Assembly: GCA_949358305.1 (NCBI GenBank)
Contig: OX442314.1
Coordinates: 10,099,060-10,163,059 of the forward strand
Direction: 5' to 3'
DNA length: 64,000 nucleotides
DNA from: Strigamia acuminata
Lineage: Eukaryota > Arthropoda > Chilopoda > Geophilomorpha > Linotaeniidae
The notes under the pieces are model-generated. The model was not told the origin of the DNA. It worked only from the letters and a program-made list of their open reading frames with translations, and searched no databases. Each line of letters starts with the position of its first letter. Position 1 is the stretch's first letter. Below, piece after piece: positions 52,439-63,299 of this stretch. The position numbers and the translations under genes were made by a program.

Positions 52439-53006
52439 CAGTCGAAACTCTTTATAACGAATCGCAAGGGACCGGACAAATCGATTCGTTATAACGAGAA
52501 TTCGTTAAAACGAATTAGCTGAAAAAAATAAAATTTCATCATAAACAACATTATTTATTCATAAAATCATGTTAATTTTATCCCGATTCTTAAAAACTGT
52601 TGAAATTGTAAAACGGGACAAATTAAACTCAACTGCTACAATTGGTAGCTTCTTGCCATTGTTAATGGCATTAAAAATGTTCAACTTGTCCTAAATCAAA
52701 ATTTCTTTTCATTTGGCAGCCATTTTAAAACAGAAAATTTTTCATTTTTTCTAAATGTGTTCCTAACATGGGCATAGGATGTTGTGAGTGATGTGATCAG
52801 TTTCGAAAATTCGTTATAACGAGGGCTTGTTGGTATTACAGTGTACTTGAAAACTTGTTTGTTATAACGAATAATTCGTTATATTGAAATTCGTTATAAC
52901 GAAAATATTTAACATGGTGTTCTATGACTGGCCAACCAAGTCATTCTTAACAATTCGTTTTTCGATAATTCGTTATATCGCGATTCGTTATAAAGAGTTT
53001 CGACTG
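52439..53006 (-). mobile_element. Relic pogo/Tigger element, copy 2 (inverted)
   Basis: TIRs cagtcgaaactctttataac and its complement, TA flanks at 52437-52438 and 53007-53008, and clusters of TTCGTTATAACGAA. The minus strand at about 52590-52720 carries the same CENP-B-like HTH start as copy 1, also degraded. Opposite orientation to copy 1, 2.3 kb away. Confidence 0.87.
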
Positions 53007-53369
53007 TATTGCATTAAATCCAAAATTTTGGAACAGACACACAAAAATTGCTTCTTTCTTGCTTGTACGACAAGATGTTTAAATTTGGGCTAAATAGTGC
53101 ACTAGAACAGGTCATTCTAAAGATATTTTTAAAAATAATAATAAAACAGACCCATTTTAAGCTAGATACAAGGGAAATACGAATTAACTTGCGAGTCTAT
53201 GGGAAAACAGTGGTGCTATCTGTATTTCAAAGTTGGTGTGAACTACGGTAGGGGTTACAAACCCTCTTAAGTATGAATTTTTATTCAATCCAAATCTTAT
53301 TATTTTGGATTTAATAAAAAAAATGTATTTTTTATTTATTTTCAAATAAAGATCTAACCCTGAGATGAG

Positions 53370-53882
53370 ATGTCAAACCATAAAACACTAGTCAACGAGT
53401 TGATTTTAAGCATAAAGTTGTTAAATCCAGCCAGCAGTTCTACTTCTTCGCAGGGAAAAGTTAAGTCTGCACAACAAATTATCAATAAGGTTTTTGAGAT
53501 TGGTAAGCTTCAGGTGGATTTCAGTGAAGAAGACAAAAAAGACATTGGATATTGGATTCCTGAGGCTTGTACAGCTATTGGATTGTGCGTAAACTACACA
53601 GCTTGTGGCTTGGTCAATGATCCACTGAAATCTGCTTGTAAGCAGCGATCAGCTATACAGTTTTTGCTCGACAAATTTGGTGATTTTCCATCCGAAGATA
53701 AGAAGACCGTCAGAACAAAGCTGGAAGAATCGGACATTGGTGAAATCATCAAAGTGTGCGACCACGTTATTAAGAAGTGGACGGATAACCCTGATATTCC
53801 TCCATTGGATCCTGAGGACGATTATAGAGTCAAGATTGATATTAAAGGAGTGCCAGAATCCCATACTTGGTGGCCTAAGTAA
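53370..53882 (+). CDS. Orphan single-exon protein, 170 aa
   Basis: Uninterrupted frame from ATG 53370 (gagATGtca context) to TAA. Not recognised. No signal peptide. Lys/Asp/Glu-rich with predicted helical stretches (AQQIINKVFEIGKL, DKKTVRTKLEESDIGEIIKV) and four cysteines in the middle (ACTAIGLCVNYTACG...KSACKQ). Codon usage looks like real coding sequence rather than a repeat. It lies in transposon-rich DNA between a Tigger relic and a second orphan gene and has no visible intron, so it could be a retrocopy, a domesticated mobile-element gene or a lineage-specific gene. Confidence 0.65.
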   Translation: MSNHKTLVNELILSIKLLNPASSSTSSQGKVKSAQQIINKVFEIGKLQVDFSEEDKKDIGYWIPEACTAIGLCVNYTACGLVNDPLKSACKQRSAIQFLLDKFGDFPSEDKKTVRTKLEESDIGEIIKVCDHVIKKWTDNPDIPPLDPEDDYRVKIDIKGVPESHTWWPK

Positions 53883-54085
53883 AAGTAAAAATCTTTATAG
53901 ACTCATGAAATGCTACAACACTTCTGTCTGCTATTTTTGTATTTTCTACCTTTTGTAAGTAAATTTTGTCCGTCAAAAAAATCAAATTTCTTCTGCGTTG
54001 TCTATATTCTTCTACTGCTTTATTATCCAACTAACCTGTGTGTTGTATTCAATGCTTTTACTAAAACATGCATTAAGGAATAATA

Positions 54086-54228
54086 CAGTCGAGCCTCGTT
54101 TTAACGAATTGCAATAGACCCAAAAAACATGACATTTTATGGCCAACCAATAACCTACTAAGCGATTTTTTAGTATTCGTTTTACATAAAATTTGTTATA
54201 TCTCAGTTCGTTATAACAAGGTTTGACT
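54086..54228. mobile_element. Mini-element of the Tigger type
   Basis: cagtcgagcctcgttttaac at 54086 (preceded by ta) pairs imperfectly with ttcgttataacaaggtttga ending near 54227. Same TTCGTTATAACGAA vocabulary as the two Tigger relics but with different outermost bases and only about 143 bp. Confidence 0.65.
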
Positions 54229-54517
54229 AAATTATTTTTAGACTAACATATGTCAATAGCCTTATCATTTCATTAATATTCAGTAATCTTTTTACATCTT
54301 ATGCTGATACTTGCTTCTCGCGGCAAATTTTCAGGAGTGGTGGGTGGAGAAAAAACTGTAGTGCATAATTACTTTGCTTAAGTAATTAATTTCTGTCTGT
54401 TGTAGGTATAGATCCACAGAACCTGGCAAATAATTGATTTCAAGTTTAAATAAGCAAATTACATTGAGAGCAATTATTTTGAAGATAAACTGAGTTGTTC
54501 TTTTTAAAATCTTGAAA

Positions 54518-55540
54518 ATGGCAGAAGCACAGGCAGAACCACAGACAGCTGTAGTTCGAAAATTTTGTCGAGTGTTAGATGTACAATTAATTGAAAATGT
54601 TTATATCAGAGGACAACAAATTTTTCAAGTAATGCCTCCTCAAATATTAAACCGGCTGACAAGACTTCTAAAGAGAATTGAAAATAGTAATTTTAAATTT
54701 GATTTAATGATTCATAGCATTGTTGAATTTGTAAAAAGACACCGGATAATAGAAGTTCTTGATTTTATTAGCTTAGCTGAATTTGTTATTCAATTTACGG
54801 GAGAAGTGGCACATCAATTTGAATGTAGTTACCAAAAAGCTGTTTCGACAGGTGAACTAGAGATATTTTATAAAACATATCCTAAATGTCCAAAAGATTA
54901 TTTAGCTCGCAATGAATACTTTGCTTTTGGGATATTAAACATGATACTTGTTTGCCGAGAAAGGTTCGATCATTCCTTGCCTATCAATCCTTGCCACAAC
55001 AGATTCCTTTACCACTACTTGAGCGAATACCACGACTTGAGTGAACACCACCACTTGAGCGAATTGCTAGACTTGAGCAAATACAACTTACTGGTATGGT
55101 ACTATCGGTGTGACAATTATTATTCCCTTGACGATGACCTTGGACTTGCTCCTGTTTGCATGGAATCCATGTGGTCTGACTTTGGCTCAATATTAACAGG
55201 CGTGAATGCTCGAAATACAACGTTTGAAATTGACGTTGAGGGATTCAATCGCCCATTGAATTATTTCTCGAATGGTTATTCGGGCACTTATCACTATTAC
55301 AAACATCGCAGAATTGGAGTTAGTATGTTGACCATTGCGATGTATTTCGAATTGATTCCAGTTGCAACTCAACAAGCTTTGATTAGTCCAAGGGGTGAAA
55401 GGTTTCTAAAAGATTCCAATGATTTAAGTACCCTAGTAGAGGAAGTTAAAATTAAAGGTTATAGAGAAAAATTTAAGATCGTGTTGAGATGGGTAAATAG
55501 ACAAATTTTTGTTGCTTCTTTTTATTATGTAGATGAGTAG
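54518..55540 (+). CDS. Orphan single-exon protein, 340 aa
   Basis: Frame from ATG 54518 (gaaaATGgca) to the TAG ending at 55540. Not recognised. Long helical first half (RKFCRVLDVQLIENVYIRGQ, LNRLTRLLKRIENSNFK), a short degenerate repeat of YHDLSEH / HHLSEL / LDLSKY at about 168-190, then an aromatic-rich second half (WYYRCDNYYSLDDDLG, YFSNGYSGTYHYYKHRR). No signal peptide or clear membrane segment. AATAAA at about 55590. No intron is apparent, as in the other orphan 0.6 kb upstream on the same strand; the two do not obviously align. It is convergent with DDRGK1. Confidence 0.7.
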   Translation: MAEAQAEPQTAVVRKFCRVLDVQLIENVYIRGQQIFQVMPPQILNRLTRLLKRIENSNFKFDLMIHSIVEFVKRHRIIEVLDFISLAEFVIQFTGEVAHQFECSYQKAVSTGELEIFYKTYPKCPKDYLARNEYFAFGILNMILVCRERFDHSLPINPCHNRFLYHYLSEYHDLSEHHHLSELLDLSKYNLLVWYYRCDNYYSLDDDLGLAPVCMESMWSDFGSILTGVNARNTTFEIDVEGFNRPLNYFSNGYSGTYHYYKHRRIGVSMLTIAMYFELIPVATQQALISPRGERFLKDSNDLSTLVEEVKIKGYREKFKIVLRWVNRQIFVASFYYVDE

Positions 55541-55789
55541 AGAACAGTTTTCTGGCGGTTTGTAGCGTTGAGGATATTACAACAAATTTTAATAAACTGT
55601 TAATCACAAATAATTTTTATAATAAACATTTTTTTTTATCCATAACCACAACTGCGAATTGTTGTATTAAACCAAACCTTTTTATATCATACATCACACA
55701 ACAGACAATCTATTGCTTGAGACAACAAGTAAAACCAAATGAAATTTCTTTCTCTTTATTAAACCGTACATAATATTTTAGAGATTTAT

Positions 55790-57948
55790 TCAGCTGACAC
55801 AGCCAGTTAAATTAATTAAGGTATTACTGGCTTCCACAAGTTCAGCGATAGAAACACGACCCCGTTGACGAATAAAGCGCGACACGGATTCGAGTTCTTC
55901 TCGGGACACGTAAATGAATTTGCCCCTGTCGTCGATCACGCCGGTTAAGTGTCCAGACTTTTGAAGCGACTGTAAACGCTCAATGGTGTCCTGAGTCTTT
56001 AATTTAAACGTCGCTGCCAAATCCTCCATTAAGACCACTTTGTTTTTCTAAAAAAGATTCAATTAATGTTTTTCATTTAGAATCAATCGTATAATCTACC
56101 TTAATATGATCGATAAACTGTCGCAACAAATCTTTAGTCTGAAATAAACAAATAAGTACAACGAATTACAACAAATGTGACGGATCGTATTCTGGGGGAT
56201 GAGCATTTCGTCGGCATAAAAACGTAGTTTTTAGTTACAAAAAAGTTAACTAAGGTAAGAAACATTTATATTTTGATGAAAATATGCAATTTTTTAAGCA
56301 GATAGCACTTTTTGATGCAACGTTTGATGCAAAAAGCAGTTTTTCATGCATTTTTTTTTTTACAAATGAGGCAGATATTTAATTTTTTCATTATATATGC
56401 AATTTTTGATGCTTATATGCAATTTTTGATGCTTATATGCAATTTTTGATGCTTATATGCAATTTTTGATGCTTATATGCAATATTTGATGCTTATATGC
56501 AATTTTTGATGCTTATATGCAACTTTTGATGCTTATATGCAATTTTTGATGCAAAAATGCAAATTTTTGATGCAAAAATGCAAATTTTTGATGCAAAAAT
56601 GCAAATTTTTGATGCAAAATTGCAAATTTTGATGCAATTTTTGATGCAAAAATGCAAATTTTGATGCAATTTTTGATGCAAAAATGCAAATTTTGATGCA
56701 AAAAGCAGTTTTTCATGCAATTTTTATTTTTACAAATGAGGCAGATATGTAATTTTTGATGCAAAATATGCAATTTCTTGTGCAAAATGCATTTCTTGGT
56801 GCAAAATGCACTTTCTCGAAACGAAATCCTTTTTTTGAAGGAAATATTTAATTTTTTGATCATATATGCAATTTTTGATGCTTATATGCAATTTTTGATG
56901 CTTATACAGTATGCAATTTTGATGCAAAAATGCAATTTTTGATGCTAAAATGCAATTTATGATGCGAAAATGCAATTTTTGATGCGAAAATGCAATTTGT
57001 GACGCAAAGATGCAATTTTTTTATGCAAAAATGCAGTTTTTGATGCAAAAAGCACTTTTCAAACACACATCCAATTATTATTTTTTTTTATACTAAATTC
57101 CAACCTCGGTTTCACCCTGCAGTTGATCAAAACCAGAATCCTCAACACTGAAACTCTCTTTCAACAACAAATATTCCTCATGTTCCTTCTTCGCCAACTC
57201 TTCTTTCCTCAACCGTTCTTCCTCTTCCTACAAAAAAAACAAAAAAAAAACACAATTTAACCCAAAAAAGCCACAAATCCAAAAAAAAACTACAAAACCA
57301 AAATACCAATTTCGCCTGCTCCGCCTTCTCCTTCTCCTCTTCCTTCTTCCTCTGCTCATCCAACATCAACTGACGCTGTTTCCTCTCCTCTCGCTCCTCT
57401 TCGTCTCTCTAAAACAAACCCCCACCATTAAAAAAACCAAACCAAACACTCCAACATCAACCAACCTCTCTCTGCAATTTTTTCTCCGCCTTCATCTCGA
57501 GTTTTTTCCGCTTCTTAGCGCCGATTTTTCCTTCCGGCAGCGCGATATGTTCGGCGAGCGGATCCTCTTCCTCATCGTCATCCTCAACAGCTAAGAAAGA
57601 TTAAAAAATAACATAAAAATTGTGTTCGTTAATTCATTTCAGACGGTAAAAACCTTCTTCTTCCTCAACATGGTGTCGCAAATGCCTTCCACGACTCCGT
57701 CTAGCTCTTATAAATCGAGCGGCATCTTGATCTAGGTTTTGCCTCACCGCAGCAACCCGAGGTTGTATTTCCTGATTCTCCTCACCGACGTCAGGGGTTT
57801 TGTCTAAAATACACAAATCACTTAATTTAACACTTCTAAAGGTCTAAAATACCTTACCGTTCGTTAATTTCGGCCGTAATAAGGCTATCAATATGAGAAA
57901 TATCGATATTAGTGCGATTACGGCTATTACGAGCACCACGTCCACCAT
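55790..57948 (-). CDS. DDRGK1: DDRGK1, UFMylation adaptor at the ER
   Basis: Seven exons on the minus strand: 57948-57858, 57803-57654, 57590-57466, 57408-57307, 57227-57105, 56138-56100 and 56047-55790. They give 295 residues (human 314). N-terminal membrane anchor [20 protein letters not shown] (4-23), then a long charged helical region of Glu/Lys/Arg repeats (about 75-190), REEHEEYL-type segment [17 protein letters not shown], and a C-terminal winged-helix/PCI-like domain (about 198-282) with KVVLMEDLA, the name motif DDRGK in [13 protein letters not shown], and [23 protein letters not shown]1 recruits the UFL1 ligase to the ER for UFM1 conjugation and ER-phagy (established). Intron 6 holds a 20-bp array. 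Head to head with SPATA7. Confidence 0.96.
56390..57060. repeat. 20-bp array in DDRGK1 intron 6
   Basis: Unit gcttatatgcaatttttgat, about eight clean copies, then a looser series of atgcaaaaatgcaaattttt words. The minus-strand frames rich in FASKI/HQKLH are repeat artefacts. Confidence 0.95.
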
Positions 57949-58262
57949 ATTGAGTTCTTGACACAAATTACCGAAATGTTCACTGCACGCTACCGTAGTT
58001 TGTCGCTTCGTGACCCGGGCGCCACGATCGAAAGTGCGGCGTAAATAAACAAAATGGCGATGTCCTATGAGGAAAACTGTATGGATTTCTTTTTGTTTAC
58101 ATTACAAAGGGAATTTCTACGAATGAAGCCATGGAAACGATGAACTGAATTAAAGGATTATCAATTTTTGCGTCATGTAAGTGGAGATGTAATTTCTGCG
58201 TGCCTAGTTTGAACTAATTATGTTGTTTTATGTTGTTTTTAGGTTATTTTAAAGCCGTAATT
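57949..58262. promoter_or_regulatory. Shared divergent promoter of DDRGK1 and SPATA7
   Basis: 314 bp between the two start codons. It includes a GC-richer core (gtgacccgggcgcc at about 58010), aaaatggcga near 58052, and a 5'UTR intron for SPATA7 (GTAAGT donor near 58178, gtttttag acceptor near 58243). Confidence 0.6.
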
Positions 58263-61077
58263 ATGTTGAACACTGGCAAAAAGGAATCTGGAACAGGTTT
58301 TACACATTTTTACACATTTTATTTGCTTTATTTGATTTTAAATTTTAAATTTCAGGATGTGAAACTCCGGGTTCGTCAAGTGGTTTTGTGAAAAGTTCAG
58401 CGTACGCGCCCGTGTCATTGAATTTAATGGGAATGTATTTGGTTAAAGAGCACATGAATGCTCATTACAAACGAATTTACAATGTTAAAGGTGTTTAATT
58501 TAATTTTTTGGAGTTTGGAACGGATGTGAATTGTTTTTTTAATTGTTTTGATGTTTTTTTTTAGCTGCTGTTGATACTAAACCGCCGCATTCGATACAAA
58601 ATCGAATAAAATCGGCAGGAGGAGCGTCGAGGTGCAGTTCGAGACAGAGTTATGCGAAGTCTCCTCATTTTCAACACGATGGCAACGACGGAAGGAGCGC
58701 GAATTTTAATTTCATTGATAAAATCGATAAGTATTTAGAGTCGGTTCGAGATTATGCATCTTCACCATCAACGTCGGTTAAAAATTGCTGTAGGAATTCA
58801 TCCGCACATCGTATTCGAGTAGGTTAAACGTGGTTGTGGTGATTTATAATTGTGTGATGTTTTTTTTTTTTTGGTTTTAGGAAGGGTCGAGAAATGGTCA
58901 ATCGAATGTCAAATATGAATACACAGAAGCACCAAATGTAAATTTGTTAGGGTTTGTGTATTTAGAATTGGGTTAAAATTGGTTTAATACGGTTTTAGTT
59001 GGTTAATTGAATTTTTTTCATGATTTTTCTTGGTTTTTATGTTTTTTTTAAATGGTTTTTATCGTTTATCATGGTTTTTCATGTTTTTTTCATGTTTTTT
59101 CATGTTTTACATGATTTTTCATAATATTTTAAAATGGTTTTTAATGGTTTTCATGAATTTTTATGAGTTTTCATGTTTTTAAAATGTTTTTTCATGTTTT
59201 TTAAATGTTTTTTCATGTTTTTTAAATGTTTTTTCATGGTTTTTAAATGTTTTTTCATGATTTTTCACGGTTTTTCATAATTTTTCATGATTTTTCATGA
59301 TTTTTCTTGATTTTTCATGATTTTTTTTGTAATTTTTTATAACTTTTTATGATTTTTTGTAATTTTTTATGTGTTTTTGTAATTTTTTATGATTTTTTAT
59401 AAAACAAAAATATTATTATATTTTATATTTTAACTGGAACTATTTTTCATACAACGAATTTATTTTTTACAGAGAAAATACAGCACATGTAACAAATATT
59501 GCAATCACGAGAAACGTGTTGTTCCGGCACTGAGAATTCAGCGCGATTTGGATCATGCGCGATGGTTGAAGGACCAAGCACGTAAATTTAGGGCCGACCA
59601 AAGGTTAAGCGAATTAGAAAGATTCGACAAATCATTCGAGGATTTCGACGACGATAACAATTACGACGAGTGCGATAGGGATTTGCCGAACGACACCGAA
59701 GAAGCGGATTATGAGTTAGTAATTCCAAAATTAATTAAAATCACATAGAATAATAAATTTTATTCCAGGGATTTCGTGACTATAAATTCGCCCGTGGAGT
59801 CCCCGATGAGCTTAAGGGATCGTGCAATGTTAGCACCATTAAGTAATCCACGAATTAAATCGTCAAACCGATACTCCAGTATGAGATCTTTGGTCAAAGA
59901 ACAACTGGAAGCAGAGTAGGGATTAGCTTTTCTAACTAAAAATAACTATTTTGGATCTAAAAATGCATTTTTCCACCTAAAATACATATTTTGAACATCC
60001 AAATATGCATTTTCCACATAAAAATGCAGCTTTACAAGTAAAAAGTGCAATTTTACACGTAAAAAGTGCAATTTTACACGTAAAATGTGCAATTTTACAC
60101 GTAAAAAGTGCAATTTTACACGTAAAAAATGCAAAAACTGCATTTTTGCAGCGGAAAAGTGCAGTTATACATGAAAGCGCCTTGTTGAGGTTATTTCAAT
60201 GTTTGTTATTTATTCAGGGAAGAAGAATTGAGGTATTTAGAGTTTATAACGGATGTAACCAATGACATTTTGCTCCGTGGTGTTTACACAGACAGGTGAA
60301 GTTTATTTTTATTTTTTTTAAATCAGAAAATGGATTTAAAAATTATTTTATTTCTATTTTAGGGCGCTGAAACAAGTTTTCCAATATCACATGAACAGAA
60401 GAAATGATTTAAATTTTGTAAGATTCATTTATTTAAAATTTATTCATGAAATTTTATTTTATTTTATTTTTTTTAATTTCAAGAGCAAAATGAAAAATCT
60501 GTTAGGAAAACTTCAAGACGATTTGGGCATTCCGCGATTCGAGAAACAATTCCCATCGAGCTTCGTGGAACCGAATTCAAAAGAAAAAAATATTTCGACA
60601 CACAATCCGACAAGAAACGAACCGGAAGTGGCCGAAAATGGCGACTCGCCCAGTGGAAAAACGCCAGCAAATAAAAAAACAACCGTTCATTTCAGTCCTA
60701 ACTTGGAGAAAGAAGAAACGTCGATAAACGACGAACCGGAAATGAACGAAAACGAATGGGAATTTGGTGAAAACGAAGAAAATAACGAAAATTCGAGGCA
60801 AGATGGCGGAAATGGGAGGAAAACCGACGAAAAAGCGAACCAAGATGGCGGAAATGAAGCGATTATCAAAGAAAAGAGCAACGGGGAGTTGGATGCAGAG
60901 TGGGAATTAAGTCGACAACTTGTCGGTGACTTGAGTGACGACAGTGACGAGGAAATCTCGGAAGATGAATCGTTGGAAGACGACGACTTGGAAGTGGATG
61001 AGAATGATGAAGCCTACGCGCCATCTGTGGGCGATTACTCGGACGAAGATTTCTGTTCGTCGCGATCGGAAAATTGA
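58263..61077 (+). CDS. SPATA7: SPATA7 homologue, ciliary protein
   Basis: Nine exons: 58263-58296, 58356-58490, 58565-58818, 58881-58937, 59473-59714, 59769-59915, 60218-60295, 60363-60417 and 60484-61077. Phases close to 531 residues. Two conserved blocks identify it. SSAYAPVSLNLMGMYLVKEH, then MNAHYKRIYNVKAAVD (about 25-60), matches the N-terminal block of human SPATA7 (LVKNHMAVHYNKI...AKAAVD). EEELRYLEFITDVTNDILLR, then GVYTDRALKQVFQYH and LLGKLQDDLGIP (about 290-355), matches its second block. The tail is acidic (Asp/Glu/Asn-rich, about 370-531). SPATA7 is a photoreceptor connecting-cilium/transition-zone protein in vertebrates (established); the role here is inferred to be ciliary. A long ttttcatgat array fills intron 4. 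Confidence 0.88.
58990..59420. repeat. 10-bp ttttcatgat array in SPATA7 intron 4
   Basis: Irregular to regular runs of the decamer tttttcatga and relatives (ttttttatga, tttttgtaat). Confidence 0.9.
59950..60165. repeat. ~20-bp array in SPATA7 intron 6
   Basis: Units of cacgtaaaaagtgcaatttta, about five near-identical copies flanked by looser ones. Confidence 0.9.
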
Positions 61078-61617
61078 AATATTTTCATTTTAAAATTGTA
61101 TATATTTATTTATTAAAATTGTAGATAACGATTTATTTATGATGCTGGCATCTTTGGATTAATAAATATAATTTTACGAGTCGGACTTTAGCGCGTATTT
61201 ATTAAGTTGGTTTGATTTGGCAAATTGCGACGTCTAGTGGGTATTATTTGAAACGTTTTGCAAATGGCGATGTGGGAAGCTGGACGACGATGAGTTTTAT
61301 TGTTTAATTTAATACTAGCAAACCAGCAAAATATTCAACTTTTGACTAAAAACATCCAATTATTGATTAAGATCGTTTAATTTTTGTGTGAAGAATTGAA
61401 CCAAAATGGCCACTTTTTGTGCGTTTTCTTGAACCGCTCTTGGCTTTTACTCGTGTTTTTTGGTGGTGTATATTTCACCTGCAAGCATTAGAACATTAGA
61501 ACATTGTGGCGTGAATAAGGATTCAGTTTTGCTAATTCCAAACACATTGAATTGAATTATTTTACTTTTATTATTTTATATTTTTTAAAGCAATCAACAC
61601 ATTACTATTTAGAAAAA

Positions 61618-62039
61618 TCATAAATTGAAAAGGGAATCGAATGGGTCGCCTTCATCAAACAAATTGAAGTTTTGATTTGATGATTGCCGGTTTGGATATT
61701 GGTTGTTTGGATATTGTTGGTATGGTCGGTCTTCCTCTTCTGGGAATAATAGGTTTCCGTTATCTGGGAATAATGGGTCTTCGTATCCTGGGAATAAATC
61801 GTCTGTGTCTTTTTCATCTGGGAATAATCGGTCTTCGTCTTCGTCTTCGTCTTCGTCTTCGTATTCTGGGTATAGTAGATCGTCTATGTATCGTCTATCT
61901 AAATTGTCTAAGCCAGGTTGAAAGGAACGGTCGCAGAAAGCCAAAAAATTGTCTTATTTAAAAAAGGAATCTTACCTCTGCTACAACTGCAAATGCCGGC
62001 CAACGGCACGAGACAAAAGAGGATTAAAATTAGCTTCAT
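61618..62039 (-). CDS. Small secreted acidic repeat protein, 117 aa
   Basis: Two exons on the minus strand: 62039-61976 and 61907-61618. Exon 1 encodes the signal peptide MKLILILFCLVPLAGICSC. Exon 2 encodes a short linker (NLDRRYIDDLLYPEYE), an (ED)n run and loose repeats DRLFPDEKD, DDLFPGYED, DPLFPDNG, NLLFPEEED, then an Asn/Gln/Tyr-rich stretch and a second LF motif end (NLFDEGDPFDSLFNL). Splice junctions GTAAGA and cttag agree in phase 1. Not recognised as a known family. An acidic, low-complexity secreted protein could bind calcium or matrix (inference). Convergent with SPATA7. Confidence 0.7.
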
Positions 62040-62500
62040 TTGGACTGGGAAATAGAGATTTATTATAATTGATTTGATATTTTAATTAAATTATTATGTT
62101 TATTATTACCTTATGCTGGACTGACAAGTGAGACTAATGAATCTTGCTGACTGCAGAATTTTTTGAAGGCAAATGAGGTGATTAAACATTTAGAGCAGAA
62201 ATTGATTTTACATTTTTAATTAATTTATTAAGTGTTTAATTAATTTTATTATTTTTTAACACTTGGTTAAATACACCTATCAATTAAATGAAAGCGTCAT
62301 TAATTGATTTTTTTTTATTTAAACAAATAAAGAGAATTTAAAAACGTTAACAATTTTGATATATTTAATTTTATGAAGTATTTTAATGAAGTGCTGAACA
62401 GAAATGTGAATAAATGCGCAATAAGACAAACGCGCAAAATAAAAGTAAAGCATTTGAATAAACGCCCAAATATAATGTTAGTAAACGCGCAATAAGAAAT

Positions 62501-62976
62501 TGATTTAAAGGTTAAGTGCACTGAATGTGTTTTATTTTTTTTCTGATAGAGCCTAATAAAAAAATATTTTTCATGAGAAAAAAAATAAAATTTGGGCCTT
62601 TATCACTGTTAAATAACAAAAAACTTGACTTTTTCAATGTGATGCATGATAGTTGTTGGCTGGATGACCTACGTCATAAGTTCGGTGGTGGTTGGTGGTG
62701 GTGTTGTTGCGCATGGCATCAGATTGCGCATGCGCAGAGGACAGTTTTCACTTCCGCAATCAAGGTCAGCCATTATGAATCCAACCTAAACTCAGAACAA
62801 GTTCCTGGTCAACTGAACGAGAGAACTGACAACATCATACTCCCATGATTCTTTGCTTTGTCAACACCGAATATTGCGATTGTTATTAAACAATGATAAA
62901 GGCCCAAATTTTATTTTTTCATTAGGCTCTATCAGAAAAAAAATAAAACCCACTCAGTGCACTTGACCTTTATCAT
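62501..62976. mobile_element. Long-TIR MITE
   Basis: The left arm (62501-62618) and right arm (62882-62976) are inverted copies sharing gttttattttttttctgata, gagcctaat and aaatttgggcctttatca. The flanks both carry tttgaataaacgc (62455-62467 and about 62976-62988). The interior contains unique sequence with no gene. Confidence 0.85.
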
Positions 62977-63299
62977 TTGAATAAACGCAGAAAATGGATT
63001 TTCAGTAATGCTGGTGCGTTTTGCAAAAAGTACATGCACCAAGTACTTTTTGGTCCGCGATTTTGATCGCAACCAATCAGGTGCGACCCGACGTCATTTT
63101 GGATAAACGTCCAAATCGCAAAGCGACGCGATTCGCGCTGCATCGCGCTCCGTGTGTCACCAGCATAATGTTGTATCTGCGTTCTGCAACGTCACCACGC
63201 ATATGTTCACGTGTTACAAGAAGTATAAATAATACTTTGAATGATGACATAGCATACCAAACTAAAAGTACCAACTTGTAACTTCCAAATGGAAACCAG

